From: Nitrososphaerota archaeon
GTDB taxonomy: Archaea > Thermoproteota > Nitrososphaeria > Nitrososphaerales > Nitrosopumilaceae
Length of the DNA stretch: 45,343 bases
Direction of reading: 5' to 3'
NCBI GenBank assembly: GCA_016201435.1
Contig: JACQCT010000017.1
Coordinates: 1 to 45,343 of the forward strand
Part shown: positions 1 through 7,672 of the stretch, piece after piece
Numbering within the stretch: the stretch's first letter is position 1
Layout of the letters: every line of letters begins with the position of its first letter
Translations under genes and position numbers: made by a program
Notes under the pieces: generated by a model
Seen by the model: only the letters and a program-made list of their open reading frames with translations
Databases searched by the model: none
Told to the model about the DNA's origin: nothing

Positions 1-1
1 A

Positions 2-1129
2 ATTGTCAAGTATCACGTTAAGCTCAGCTTTGACGTCGATGGATTGGTTGAAAAGGCCGACATAATAGGCGCAATTTTTGGCCAAACAGAAGGACTGCTT
101 GGACCAGAGATGAACCTAAACGAACTTCAAAAAGTATCGAAGGTCGGTAGGATAGAAGTCAACACTACGGCATCGTCTACTCAAACAAAAGGTGATGCCT
201 TGTTACCTATGAGTACTGATATCAACACTGCTGCTTTAATTGCAGCAGCTATTGAAAGCATTGACAAAGTTGGGCCATTTGTAGCTCATTTCAAATTAGA
301 AGCAATAGATGATGTTCGCTCTGCAAAGAAAAAAGAGATTGTTGACAGGGCAAAAGATATCGTACAAAAATGGTCTACTAAAACAATTAGCGAAGGAGAG
401 GAGATGCTAAAAGATGTATCAGAAGGTGGAGGTGGAAAACTAGCTACATTTGGAAGAGAAAAACTGGCATGCGGTTCTGGTGTTTTTGATTCTCCATGGA
501 TAATTTTGGTTGAAGGAAGAGCCGATGTAATTAATTTACTAAGAGCTGGATATGATAATGCACTTGCAATTGAAGGTGCAAGAATAGATGAATCCATTAA
601 AGAACTATGTAGTTCAAAATCAAAAGTTGTTGCATTTTTAGATGGTGACAGAGCTGGTGGGTTCATACTAAAAGAACTCAAATCTCTTGTTAACGTTGAT
701 GTGATTCACCGTGCACCTGAGGGAGTTGAAGTTGAAGAACTAACACCAATACAGATTGTGGAAATTTTAAAGGACACTGCAGAGGACATGAAAAAAGAGA
801 CAGTAAAACCAAAGTTACAAGATCCAAAAGATGAATCAATTGCAAACGTTGCAAAAAAAGTTTATCCAGATCTTAATGAATCGCTTGAGGCAGTAGCACT
901 AAATGAAGACCTTGGTGAACTTTTCAAGGTTCCAGTAAGTGAAGTTGTAGGAAAACTTTCTCCTGGCTCTGGTATAAAATATCTTGTTTTAGATGGAATC
1001 ATTACACAAAGACTGATTGATGCTGCAAAACAAGCAGGAATAGAGTGCGTTATAGGTCATAGGATGGCTAACCTAAAATCTGCTGACGGTATGGTACTAA
1101 AAACATTTACAGAGCTGGGCGTAGCCTAA
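2..1129 (+). CDS. dnaG: Archaeal DnaG primase/Toprim protein (5' partial)
   Basis: Archaeal DnaG-like Toprim protein, in archaea associated with the exosome and able to prime RNA synthesis. The frame is open from the first bases of the window and reads VKYHVKLSFDVDG before the first in-window start (TTG at 44). That text matches the usual N-terminus of the family, so the true start lies upstream and only a few residues are missing. IFGQTEGLLGPEMNL follows. The Toprim core is clear: LVEGRAD (catalytic Glu, near base 510) and FLDGDRAGG (DxD, near 640), then a helical C-terminal part ending near HRMANLKS. The stop lies 6 bases before the riboflavin kinase start, so the two may be co-transcribed. 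Family assignment is firm; cellular role is from family knowledge. Confidence 0.95.
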   Translation: MVKYHVKLSFDVDGLVEKADIIGAIFGQTEGLLGPEMNLNELQKVSKVGRIEVNTTASSTQTKGDALLPMSTDINTAALIAAAIESIDKVGPFVAHFKLEAIDDVRSAKKKEIVDRAKDIVQKWSTKTISEGEEMLKDVSEGGGGKLATFGREKLACGSGVFDSPWIILVEGRADVINLLRAGYDNALAIEGARIDESIKELCSSKSKVVAFLDGDRAGGFILKELKSLVNVDVIHRAPEGVEVEELTPIQIVEILKDTAEDMKKETVKPKLQDPKDESIANVAKKVYPDLNESLEAVALNEDLGELFKVPVSEVVGKLSPGSGIKYLVLDGIITQRLIDAAKQAGIECVIGHRMANLKSADGMVLKTFTELGVA

Positions 1130-1135
1130 GTTTTA

Positions 1136-1822
1136 ATGCCAGAACTCAAAGTTCAACACATACTTACACTAGCAGAGCTTTTAGCAAAAGGTGCCAGACA
1201 TAACTTTGTTACAATCACAACATTGTCACTAGGAAAAAGTATAAACAAATCACAACAAGCTGCATCAAAACATCTTTTGGAATTAGAACGAGACGGATAT
1301 GTCGAGAGAATGCGAAGCGGGCAGCGAGTCTCTGTTAGAATCACAACTAAAGGCCACATAGAAATGGCAAGAATATCTACAATTTTAAAATCAAGCTTGG
1401 AATCTTCACCATCTTATATAGAATTTAAAGGTACAATAGTTTCTGGCATGGGAGAGGGCGCATACTACATGTCAATGAAAGGATATGCAAAACAGTTTAA
1501 ATCAAAACTTGGTTACATCCCATTTCCTGGGACGCTAAATGTTAAACTAAAAGATAAGGAATTCATCGAGGCAAAACGTACTCTTGACACACATTCTGGA
1601 ATAATGATCAATGGATTTTCTGATGACAAGCGAACGTATGGTTGGGTGAAATGCTATCCTTCAAAAATCAACAATTCGACTGATGCTGCATTGATTACTT
1701 TGGAGAGGACACATCATGATGACTCTGTTATAGAATTAATTTCAAAAGAAAACATCAAAAAAACAACAAAGCTATCAACCGGCTCACAGATCTCAATCAG
1801 AGTGCCGATTCGTTCAAAATAA
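1136..1822 (+). CDS. ribK: wHTH-riboflavin kinase, CTP-dependent (RbkR/RibK type)
   Basis: Archaeal riboflavin kinase, which makes FMN from riboflavin using CTP. Residues 1-85 form a winged helix-turn-helix (SQQAASKHLLELERDGYVER followed by a wing). Residues about 95-225 are the DUF120 kinase domain, with FKGTIVSGMGEGAYYM, GYIPFPGTLNVKL and the RTYGWVKCYP segment. This two-domain form matches the archaeal regulator-kinase RbkR, which controls riboflavin genes as well as making FMN. The gene starts 6 bases after dnaG and faces the FAD-synthetase-like gene at 2060-2677, so both steps of flavin cofactor synthesis are next to each other. Assignment is strong; the regulatory role is inferred from the family. 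Confidence 0.93.
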   Translation: MPELKVQHILTLAELLAKGARHNFVTITTLSLGKSINKSQQAASKHLLELERDGYVERMRSGQRVSVRITTKGHIEMARISTILKSSLESSPSYIEFKGTIVSGMGEGAYYMSMKGYAKQFKSKLGYIPFPGTLNVKLKDKEFIEAKRTLDTHSGIMINGFSDDKRTYGWVKCYPSKINNSTDAALITLERTHHDDSVIELISKENIKKTTKLSTGSQISIRVPIRSK

Positions 1823-1847
1823 CAATACTAAACTAGTTATTGACCCC

Positions 1848-2036
1848 GTGTCAAGGGAACTGATGGTATTTGTTTGGATTGGTATTGGAATAGGAATTTT
1901 AGCAGTCACAGTTTTGGTCCTAAAAATAATAAAATCACCCAGCAACAGCTTCATTACTCTTAGATGTAAAATATGTGGTCTTAAGACAAACGGCTTAAAG
2001 TGCCCTCTATGTGAAAGTGAAAAAAAAGCAATTTAA
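1848..2036 (+). CDS. Small membrane protein with C-terminal zinc ribbon
   Basis: A 62-residue protein starting at GTG. One hydrophobic helix (about residues 6-28, rich in Ile, Val and Gly) is followed by a short basic stretch and a CxxC...CxxC module (CKIC near residue 40 and CPLC near residue 52) that should bind one zinc. The likely topology is a single membrane span with a cytoplasmic zinc ribbon. It lies 25 bases after ribK and converges on the FAD-synthetase-like gene. Function is not recognised. The cysteine pairs and clean transmembrane segment argue that it is a real gene and not a chance frame. Confidence 0.7.
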   Translation: MSRELMVFVWIGIGIGILAVTVLVLKIIKSPSNSFITLRCKICGLKTNGLKCPLCESEKKAI

Positions 2037-2059
2037 AATAAGTTAAAACTTTCACACGA

Positions 2060-2677
2060 TTATGTTCTGTAGATAGAGCTACCATACTCATTTTCTATTT
2101 TAGAGCTTTTAATGTCCGGTATGGGGGATTGTAATCTTGCAATGCTCACATTAACATTAATTTTTCTGCATCCATCAGTTATGAATTTCTCTTGGTGAAC
2201 TTGATCGTATCCTAATGCTATGATATCAGGTTTTACATGTGCTACAGTCTTGAAAATATCTCCTTCGTGCCCAACTACTGCATAATTCACCATTGAAAGC
2301 GAACTTACCAAATCTTGTCTTAATTCCATGTTGTGAAGAGGTATTCTACTCTTCATTTTCTGTGCTGTCTGGTCTGTTGCTATTACAACAACTAGTACAT
2401 CTCCCAGAGCCTTTGCAGCTCGTAATGTGTGTAAATGACCAGGATGTATTATGTCAAAGACTCCGCCTGCCAAAACAACTCTTAGTGAAGATCTACCTAA
2501 CTCTGTAAGTGTTTTTTTATCCGATTCAACTATTCCATGTTTTACAAATGACTCTATCTTTGCCTTGAGATGATCAGGATTTACAGGAAGCTTCCTTCGA
2601 ATTATTGAGATAGGATCATCTTTTGAAAGAGCGGCTACGTATAATGCTGAAATTATTTCCTTATCAAGTGCATCCAA
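2060..2677 (-). CDS. ribL: FAD synthetase-like nucleotidyltransferase with N-terminal HTH-like domain
   Basis: Cytidylyltransferase-fold enzyme, probably the archaeal FAD synthetase (FMN to FAD). The diagnostic run is VVLAGGVFDIIHPGHLHTL near residue 70, containing the HxGH nucleotide-binding motif. Archaeal RibL proteins are typically about 150 residues; this one has 205 because of an extra 65-residue N-terminal segment. That segment (ISIIRRKL, then KIESFVKHGIVE and TELGRSSLR) looks like a small winged helix. RibK at 1136 also carries an N-terminal wHTH. The nucleotidyltransferase family is certain. FAD synthetase is the best substrate guess because of RibK nearby; glycerol-3-phosphate or another alcohol phosphate cannot be excluded. 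Confidence 0.85.
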   Translation of the reverse strand: MDALDKEIISALYVAALSKDDPISIIRRKLPVNPDHLKAKIESFVKHGIVESDKKTLTELGRSSLRVVLAGGVFDIIHPGHLHTLRAAKALGDVLVVVIATDQTAQKMKSRIPLHNMELRQDLVSSLSMVNYAVVGHEGDIFKTVAHVKPDIIALGYDQVHQEKFITDGCRKINVNVSIARLQSPIPDIKSSKIENEYGSSIYRT

Positions 2678-2723
2678 CTATATCACTAAAACAAGATTCC
2701 TACCCTTGATTCATCTATAAACT

Positions 2724-3761
2724 CTATGCCCACGGGTCCATCCCTTTTGAAAATCTCAAGGCGTCTATTAGTCCCTCTGCATATCCTATGCTTAATACTG
2801 CAAGCTCCTCCTTTCCTTCACTTTGAAACTTTTCAGCATCTTCCAAGTAAAGATCAGCATTTTCTAAAACAGATTGGAGCGATTTATCGTCCTTGAATTG
2901 TTTTGTTACTTCCTCTAATGCCTTTCTAGCTTTTGGAATATATTTTTGGAGCATCTGATCTGAAATTTTTTTAATTTTTGAAGAATTATCAAACGGTTCA
3001 TCAAGACATTTTGCAAGAACTTTTAGTGCATCATATTCTGTAAAATGCATCTTTCCTGGTACTATAATTGTGTGTGGTGGCTTACCAAAATTTGTCTTTT
3101 TAAGTGTGGATAATTTTCCTGCTACTATATTTTGATTTTTTGCACCAATCCTTGATGCCACTATTGCAAAACTTGATTCGTCAACGACATTTCTTTTTTG
3201 TTCTTTTTCAACCAAAAGTAGATTCGTTAATGCATCTTTTGGCTCCAAGAAGAATTTTTTATCATTGTTGTATTCTAATATTATTATAGTGTGGCTTCCA
3301 GCTATGAGATTTTGATAAATTGTATAATATACACTAGGGATTGACTGCTTCTCATTCATCATGGTTACAGGCTTTCCCAATTTGTAATAATGTAAACCGC
3401 ATTCTCCAACAAGGGATGTAATAGCAGACGCAGCATGGATTGTTTTTGTTTTAATTTTTTCCAAAATGGCTCTCGTTCTCAATTCTATGTGAGTTGTTGC
3501 TATGTAGGGGTCTCCATATGAGACAAGTACAACATTTTTCTTTTTTGCCTCTTTGAGAATCGCCTTTCCGTCCTCTACCATCCATCTTGGTGCTGTTTTG
3601 AACTCGCCTTTTACCATCTTTTTAATTTTTAGCATTTCTGACTGTGGGATAGGGCTAGTAAATATTTCAAAAAACACTACGTCTGCACTCTTTAGTATTT
3701 TCAATGTATCAAGACCTATTCCATCAGGACCAGAAATTCCTAGACCTACAAACCAAAGCAT
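2724..3761 (-). CDS. dph5: Diphthine synthase fused to a C-terminal DUF357-like domain
   Basis: SAM-dependent methyltransferase of diphthamide synthesis on the His of elongation factor 2. The N-terminus (LWFVGLGISGPDGIGL, then ADVVFFEIFTSP) and the internal LVSYGDPYIATTH are typical of the tetrapyrrole-methylase fold used by Dph5/DphB. The family is usually about 265 residues; this protein has 345. The extra 80 C-terminal residues (about 265-345: MLQKYIPKARKALEEV, LENADLYLEDAEKF, AVLSIGYAEGLIDALRF) form an all-helical segment resembling DUF357. The gene is last but one on the strand carrying the lysine cluster, 37 bases after lysK. Enzyme assignment is strong; the role of the tail is unknown. 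Confidence 0.92.
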   Translation of the reverse strand: MLWFVGLGISGPDGIGLDTLKILKSADVVFFEIFTSPIPQSEMLKIKKMVKGEFKTAPRWMVEDGKAILKEAKKKNVVLVSYGDPYIATTHIELRTRAILEKIKTKTIHAASAITSLVGECGLHYYKLGKPVTMMNEKQSIPSVYYTIYQNLIAGSHTIIILEYNNDKKFFLEPKDALTNLLLVEKEQKRNVVDESSFAIVASRIGAKNQNIVAGKLSTLKKTNFGKPPHTIIVPGKMHFTEYDALKVLAKCLDEPFDNSSKIKKISDQMLQKYIPKARKALEEVTKQFKDDKSLQSVLENADLYLEDAEKFQSEGKEELAVLSIGYAEGLIDALRFSKGMDPWA

Positions 3762-3798
3762 AATCGAATTTCAGATTTTGGCTATTTTGAGCTTCGTA

Positions 3799-4929
3799 TT
3801 ATTTATACGGAGGCTTGCCATGTAATCTTTTTAAATGGTAAAGCATCTGCTTGAAAACTTCGATACTCCTAAGATATTCATCTACTGAAACCCGTTCATC
3901 AATTGTATGTGATGCATGAGGATCTCCTGGACCATATGTAACAACAGGTATGTTCAATGTATTTCCAATTATGTTCATATCACCGGTTCCAGTTTTTCGG
4001 ATTAACTGCGGTCTTGCTTTTTCAACATCTAGTACTCCCAAAGTTAATGCCCTTACAAGTGGAGAATTATGCGGTGCCTCAAATGGTTCTGTTTCATCAA
4101 GTACAGAATAAAATGCATTAACTCCTTGTTTTTTTGCAACATCTTGTACTGTAGTTGCTATTTTTTCTCCAACTGTTTTGCAGTTCATGTTTACTGGAAT
4201 CCTGATGTCCATTATCGCATCACATTCTAGCGCTGTTACATTGTGACTAGTTCCTCCCTTTATCTCAGTTAAAGTAGCAGTTAGGATCATGCCCTTTGGT
4301 TTGTCCGATTGATTTGCCTCTAGTGCATCTTTGAGTTCTTTAATGAACACATATGATTCATCTATCGCATTTTTTGCAAGCCATGGAGCACTAGCATGTG
4401 CACTATTTCCTACATTTACTTTGAGATTTATAGCAATTCTTCCCTTGTATGCTATTGTTATATTTCTAATTCCACTTGGTTCGCCAAAGATGGCATAATC
4501 AATATTGAGTTTTTGTTTAACCAAACTTTTGATCCCAGTTGCATTCCCTTCTTCATCTACTACTGCAGCAAATACTACAGTTCCACTGTTGTTTTGAATA
4601 GAAGCTGCGGCAAGAAGCATTGCCATAAGTGGAGCTTTTGCATCAGAGGCACCACGTCCATAAATGTATCCGTTGTCATTTTTTACTTTTATTTTACCTG
4701 GCACTGTATCCATATGTCCACACAAAAGAATTTTTGGAGCGCCAGCTCCTTTTGTTGCAATAAGATTTCCAACCTCGTCGATATGAATATTTTCAAATCC
4801 CAAATCATCACACTTGTCTGCTAAAAATTCTGCAAGAGGTTTTTCTGCAAGTGAAGGAGTGTAAAGCCTAAGTGCCTTCTCAAGCATCTTTACTGAAAAC
4901 CTTGGTGTTACTGTAATTGAAGAGTCCAA
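3799..4929 (-). CDS. lysK: LysW-lysine / LysW-ornithine hydrolase (M20 family)
   Basis: Metal-dependent M20 amidohydrolase that releases lysine (and probably ornithine) from the LysW carrier, the last carrier-bound step. Metal ligands are visible in order: LLCGHMDTVPG (His), YGRGASDAKAPLMA (bridging Asp), VVDEEGNATG (catalytic and ligand Glu), GEPSG, and the C-terminal DPHASHTIDERVSV (His). Length of 376 fits the family. The gene follows lysX by 3 bases, indicating translational coupling. It is the only LysK-like gene in the window, so it probably serves both the lysine and arginine branches. An acetylornithine or succinyl-diaminopimelate hydrolase has the same fold, but the two LysW carriers nearby favour LysK. 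Confidence 0.9.
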   Translation of the reverse strand: MDSSITVTPRFSVKMLEKALRLYTPSLAEKPLAEFLADKCDDLGFENIHIDEVGNLIATKGAGAPKILLCGHMDTVPGKIKVKNDNGYIYGRGASDAKAPLMAMLLAAASIQNNSGTVVFAAVVDEEGNATGIKSLVKQKLNIDYAIFGEPSGIRNITIAYKGRIAINLKVNVGNSAHASAPWLAKNAIDESYVFIKELKDALEANQSDKPKGMILTATLTEIKGGTSHNVTALECDAIMDIRIPVNMNCKTVGEKIATTVQDVAKKQGVNAFYSVLDETEPFEAPHNSPLVRALTLGVLDVEKARPQLIRKTGTGDMNIIGNTLNIPVVTYGPGDPHASHTIDERVSVDEYLRSIEVFKQMLYHLKRLHGKPPYK

Positions 4930-4932
4930 TTC

Positions 4933-5781
4933 TTATTTTCTCGACTGTAGTGCGTAATCTATCATCATTGCTGGAATATCTACACCAGTAACTCTGACGG
5001 TATTTTTGTATTCTGTTGTGTTGTTTACTTCATGTACAACTAGGCCTTTTTCTTTACTTTCCATTAGATCTACTCCTACTATCTGACCGTATACAGCATT
5101 TTTTGCCTTGATACAAATATCTTCCAATTCTTTTGTCACCTTGCACACTTCGGCTCTTCCGCCAAGTGCCATATTTGTTTTCCATTGCCCATCTCCAGAG
5201 TATCGATATATGGCAGCAACCACCTTGTCTCCTACCATGATCGCTCTGATGTCTCGGGGGGGTCTTTGTACAAATTCTTCTAAATAATATACTTGGTAAA
5301 TTGGGTACATCCTCTCTCTACTTTCCATTATTCCTTCGGCAGAATCGCGGTCCTTTAGCAGTGCAATCATTCTTCCCCAACTGCCTACAGTTGGTTTGAG
5401 CACCATTGGGTATCCACTCTTTTCTAGAGCTTCTAGTGCAGCTTCTTCGGAAAAGGCAACTGCACTAAATGGTGTTGGTATGTTTTGTTTTTGCAAAAGC
5501 ATATGTGTAAACAGTTTGTTTCCGGCAAAGATGCTAGTGTTTAAAGAATTTATCACATTTACCCCCTTTCCTTCTAATGCTGCTGTTGAGTGAAGACTAC
5601 GATAGTAACTAACACATCTTTGTAATACTGTATCAAAATTATCATTCCCTTTGTCTAAATCTAGAAATAAATTCTTACAGTCCACCATCTTTATGTCGAT
5701 GCCTTTTTTCTCGCCTGCATCAAAGAGTGCTTTTTCTTCCCACCTGATGGCGTCGTAAAGAATCGATAAACCTGAACTCAC
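4933..5781 (-). CDS. lysX: LysX-like ATP-grasp ligase (LysW:alpha-aminoadipate)
   Basis: ATP-grasp ligase that attaches alpha-aminoadipate to the C-terminus of LysW. Visible features: MVLKPTVGSWGRMIALLKDR (ATP-grasp lysine and loop), QRPPRDIRAIMVGDKVVAAIYR and the metal-binding HEVNNTTEY near the end. It starts at GTG, overlapping the lysW1 stop by 4 bases (GTGA), so carrier and ligase are coupled. A paralogue sits at 10725-11582. Because this copy directly follows homocitrate synthase and lysW1, I assign it to the lysine branch; substrate choice cannot be proven by reading. Its partner carrier ends in Gln, which is unexpected for the known chemistry (see findings). Confidence 0.88.
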   Translation of the reverse strand: MSSGLSILYDAIRWEEKALFDAGEKKGIDIKMVDCKNLFLDLDKGNDNFDTVLQRCVSYYRSLHSTAALEGKGVNVINSLNTSIFAGNKLFTHMLLQKQNIPTPFSAVAFSEEAALEALEKSGYPMVLKPTVGSWGRMIALLKDRDSAEGIMESRERMYPIYQVYYLEEFVQRPPRDIRAIMVGDKVVAAIYRYSGDGQWKTNMALGGRAEVCKVTKELEDICIKAKNAVYGQIVGVDLMESKEKGLVVHEVNNTTEYKNTVRVTGVDIPAMMIDYALQSRK

Positions 5782-5942
5782 TGGCCCCAGTCCTCACCAA
5801 CAGTTTGTGCTGGTTTCAACTCAAAGCCGGTAGATCCTTTTACGAGTTCAAAGCTTGCGCCACAATCCGGGCATGTTATTATTTCTCCTTCCATGGAATC
5901 TTTTGGGGGTGCTATGTTTGCATCACATTCTAAACATTTCAT
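5778..5942 (-). CDS. lysW: LysW-type amino-group carrier protein, Gln-terminated (LysW1)
   Basis: A 54-residue carrier protein. It has two zinc-binding pairs (CLEC at residues 3-6 and CPDC at 24-27) and an acidic C-terminal tail ending VGEDWGQ. LysW carries pathway intermediates on the side-chain carboxyl of its last residue, which is Glu in the known EDWGE tail. Here the last codon is CAG (Gln), one base from GAG. Start ATG lies 1 base after the homocitrate synthase stop, and the stop overlaps the lysX GTG start. The second carrier in the window (11583-11750) has the standard EDWGE ending. Gene identity is firm; whether the Gln form works as a carrier is open. Confidence 0.93.
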   Translation of the reverse strand: MKCLECDANIAPPKDSMEGEIITCPDCGASFELVKGSTGFELKPAQTVGEDWGQ

Positions 5943-5943
5943 A

Positions 5944-7134
5944 TTATTTTCCTGCTTTTATCTTCACTTGGGTGTCATTAATTATCTTTCTTTCCAGTCT
6001 ATCGTCTAATGGAATTTCAAGCAAGTCTCCCATTCGCAAATTCTTAAGACCTGCTGCAACAGCTTTGGCATGTTCATCATTTTGTTCTAAACCTAAAAGT
6101 GACATTAGATATGCTGCACCGTTTTTACCAGCCAGTTCCCCAAATACGATTCTTCTCCTGTTTCCCACTACTTTGGGGTCAATTGGCTCGTATGCAGCAG
6201 GATTTCTAAGAATCGCCGCCAAATGAGTTCCTGCTTTGTGTTTATAGGCAGTAGCACCAACTATTGGCTTGGAATCATATGGTCTGATAGTAGTATATTG
6301 TTCGATTAACCTTGAGAGATCCATTAACATATCTAATCTGAAACTGTTTGGAGATTTGTAAAGATAGGATAATGCAATTGCAGTTTCTGCTAACGCGGGA
6401 ATTCCTGTCCTTTCACCAATCCCGTCTATTGTAGTATGAATTTGATCTGCTCCAGCATCACAACCGGCAAATGCATTTGCTAATGCTAGGCCAATATCAT
6501 TATGACAGTGTACATCAAGCGGTGTTTTTATTTGGTCACGAACTGTTTTTACTAAATTATACATTCCATTTGGGCGCATTATTCCTACCGTATCTGGAAT
6601 GCTTATTCTATCAACTCCAACTTCTTCAATTGCCTTACACATCTTTATTAAAAATTCTGGCTCTGCTCTACTAGCATCTTCCATTGTAAATCTCATCTTA
6701 AGTCCATGTGACTTTGCATATTCTACAGTCTCAACTGCTCTGTGTAATGCCTCTTCTCTAGTTATTCTTAATTTATCTTTTAGATGTATGTCTGACATTC
6801 CAAGATATGTGGCCATCCATGTTGCATCACAATCAAGTGCAATATCGACATCTTCTTTTAATGCGCGTACATGTGCTACAATATCTGCTCTTAATCCTTG
6901 TTTGATTATTGTTTTTGTTGCTTCCTTATGATCACTTGATACAACTGGAGAAATTTCAATTTGATCAACACCAAAATAATCAAGCATCCATGCAATTTGG
7001 ATTCGTTGTTTGTTTGAGAATGTAACTCCTGGATGTTGTTCTCCTTCTCTTAAAGTGCTATCTAGGACATGAATTTTCTTTGGTTTTACTCCAATTTCAT
7101 TATATTTGTATGCGTAGTAATTCGGATCATCCAT
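5944..7134 (-). CDS. lysS: Homocitrate synthase
   Basis: DRE-TIM metallolyase condensing acetyl-CoA with 2-oxoglutarate, first step of the alpha-aminoadipate route to lysine. The N-terminal motif HVLDSTLREGEQHPGVTFS contains the catalytic Arg and metal Asp. RFTMEDASRAEPEFL, PLDVHCHNDIGLALAN (HxH metal ligands) and TIDGIGERTGIPALAE follow. Isopropylmalate and citramalate synthases share this fold. Position immediately upstream of lysW1-lysX-lysK and the 396-residue length without a long leucine-sensing domain favour homocitrate synthase. A TATA-like element sits about 31 bases upstream of the start. Homoaconitase and homoisocitrate dehydrogenase genes are not in the window. Confidence 0.87.
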   Translation of the reverse strand: MDDPNYYAYKYNEIGVKPKKIHVLDSTLREGEQHPGVTFSNKQRIQIAWMLDYFGVDQIEISPVVSSDHKEATKTIIKQGLRADIVAHVRALKEDVDIALDCDATWMATYLGMSDIHLKDKLRITREEALHRAVETVEYAKSHGLKMRFTMEDASRAEPEFLIKMCKAIEEVGVDRISIPDTVGIMRPNGMYNLVKTVRDQIKTPLDVHCHNDIGLALANAFAGCDAGADQIHTTIDGIGERTGIPALAETAIALSYLYKSPNSFRLDMLMDLSRLIEQYTTIRPYDSKPIVGATAYKHKAGTHLAAILRNPAAYEPIDPKVVGNRRRIVFGELAGKNGAAYLMSLLGLEQNDEHAKAVAAGLKNLRMGDLLEIPLDDRLERKIINDTQVKIKAGK

Positions 7135-7160
7135 TGCTGATCTAGTACAAAAAACTGATG

Positions 7161-7170
7161 AATATAAACA
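7161..7170 (-). promoter_or_regulatory. TATA-like promoter element of lysS
   Basis: On the minus strand this reads TGTTTATATT, centred about 31 bases before the lysS ATG. That spacing suits an archaeal TATA box with a very short leader. It suggests that lysS-lysW1-lysX-lysK has its own promoter, separate from the argG-to-lrp operon upstream. Confidence 0.5.
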
Positions 7171-7207
7171 TATTCGTACAGAAATCGGCTGTTTTTAGAA
7201 TATCTAC

Positions 7208-7238
7208 GCCGCTTTTCGGCATTATGGATAAAAAAGAT
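7208..7238 (-). terminator. Putative hairpin plus T-run after the Lrp gene
   Basis: Reading the minus strand downstream of the Lrp stop, a T-run (GATCTTTTTTAT, 7227-7238) is followed by a GCCG-AAAAG-CGGC hairpin (7208-7220). Archaeal transcription often stops at T-rich tracts, so this is a plausible end for the upstream operon before the lysS promoter. The order, T-run before hairpin, is not a classical intrinsic terminator. Confidence 0.35.
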
Positions 7239-7252
7239 CCGAACTTCGTTTT

Positions 7253-7672
7253 TTAGGTTACAGTACGTAAAATGATGACTGTGTTAGTATCAAACACACC
7301 AGGAACTTTGCGTAAAGAATCTATGCACACATTTATGTCTGTAATGGTAGGTGCTCTGATTATAACTGCAATATCATACTGTCCAGTAATTTCATAAACA
7401 GTGTGAACACCGTGTAGCTTTGTTAATTTTGCTGAAACTTTGGATGTGTCAGTTGCGGAATCTACAGAAATCAAAATGATTGCACTCGTTGCATTTGCAT
7501 CTCCTGTTTCTACTGTGAATTTTTTTATAATTCCACCATCAGTAAGATTTTTTACTCTTCTTCTTACTGCAGATTCAGAAAGACCTATCTTCTGTCCTAT
7601 AACTACAAACGATTCTCTAGAATCTTTTTTTAATATTTCAATGATTGAATCATCTGTTTTGTCTCTAGACAT
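7253..7672 (-). CDS. Lrp/AsnC family regulator (LysM-like)
   Basis: A 139-residue feast/famine regulator. Residues 1-60 form the helix-turn-helix (ILKKDSRESFVVIGQKIGLSESAVRRRVKNL) and residues 65-139 the RAM ligand-binding domain (ALLIS-type strands, YEITGQYDIAVIIRA, VPGVFDTNTVIIL). The start overlaps the end of lysJ by 8 bases, so it is the last gene of the argG-to-lysJ operon. In Sulfolobus a homologue, LysM, binds lysine and controls the lysW operon. The location here supports a similar job; the ligand cannot be read from sequence. Confidence 0.92.
   Translation of the reverse strand: MSRDKTDDSIIEILKKDSRESFVVIGQKIGLSESAVRRRVKNLTDGGIIKKFTVETGDANATSAIILISVDSATDTSKVSAKLTKLHGVHTVYEITGQYDIAVIIRAPTITDINVCIDSLRKVPGVFDTNTVIILRTVT

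Noticed and set aside
286-681. Open frame on the strand opposite dnaG, 131 residues.
   Set aside because: Ser/Pro-rich antisense shadow of a strongly conserved gene.
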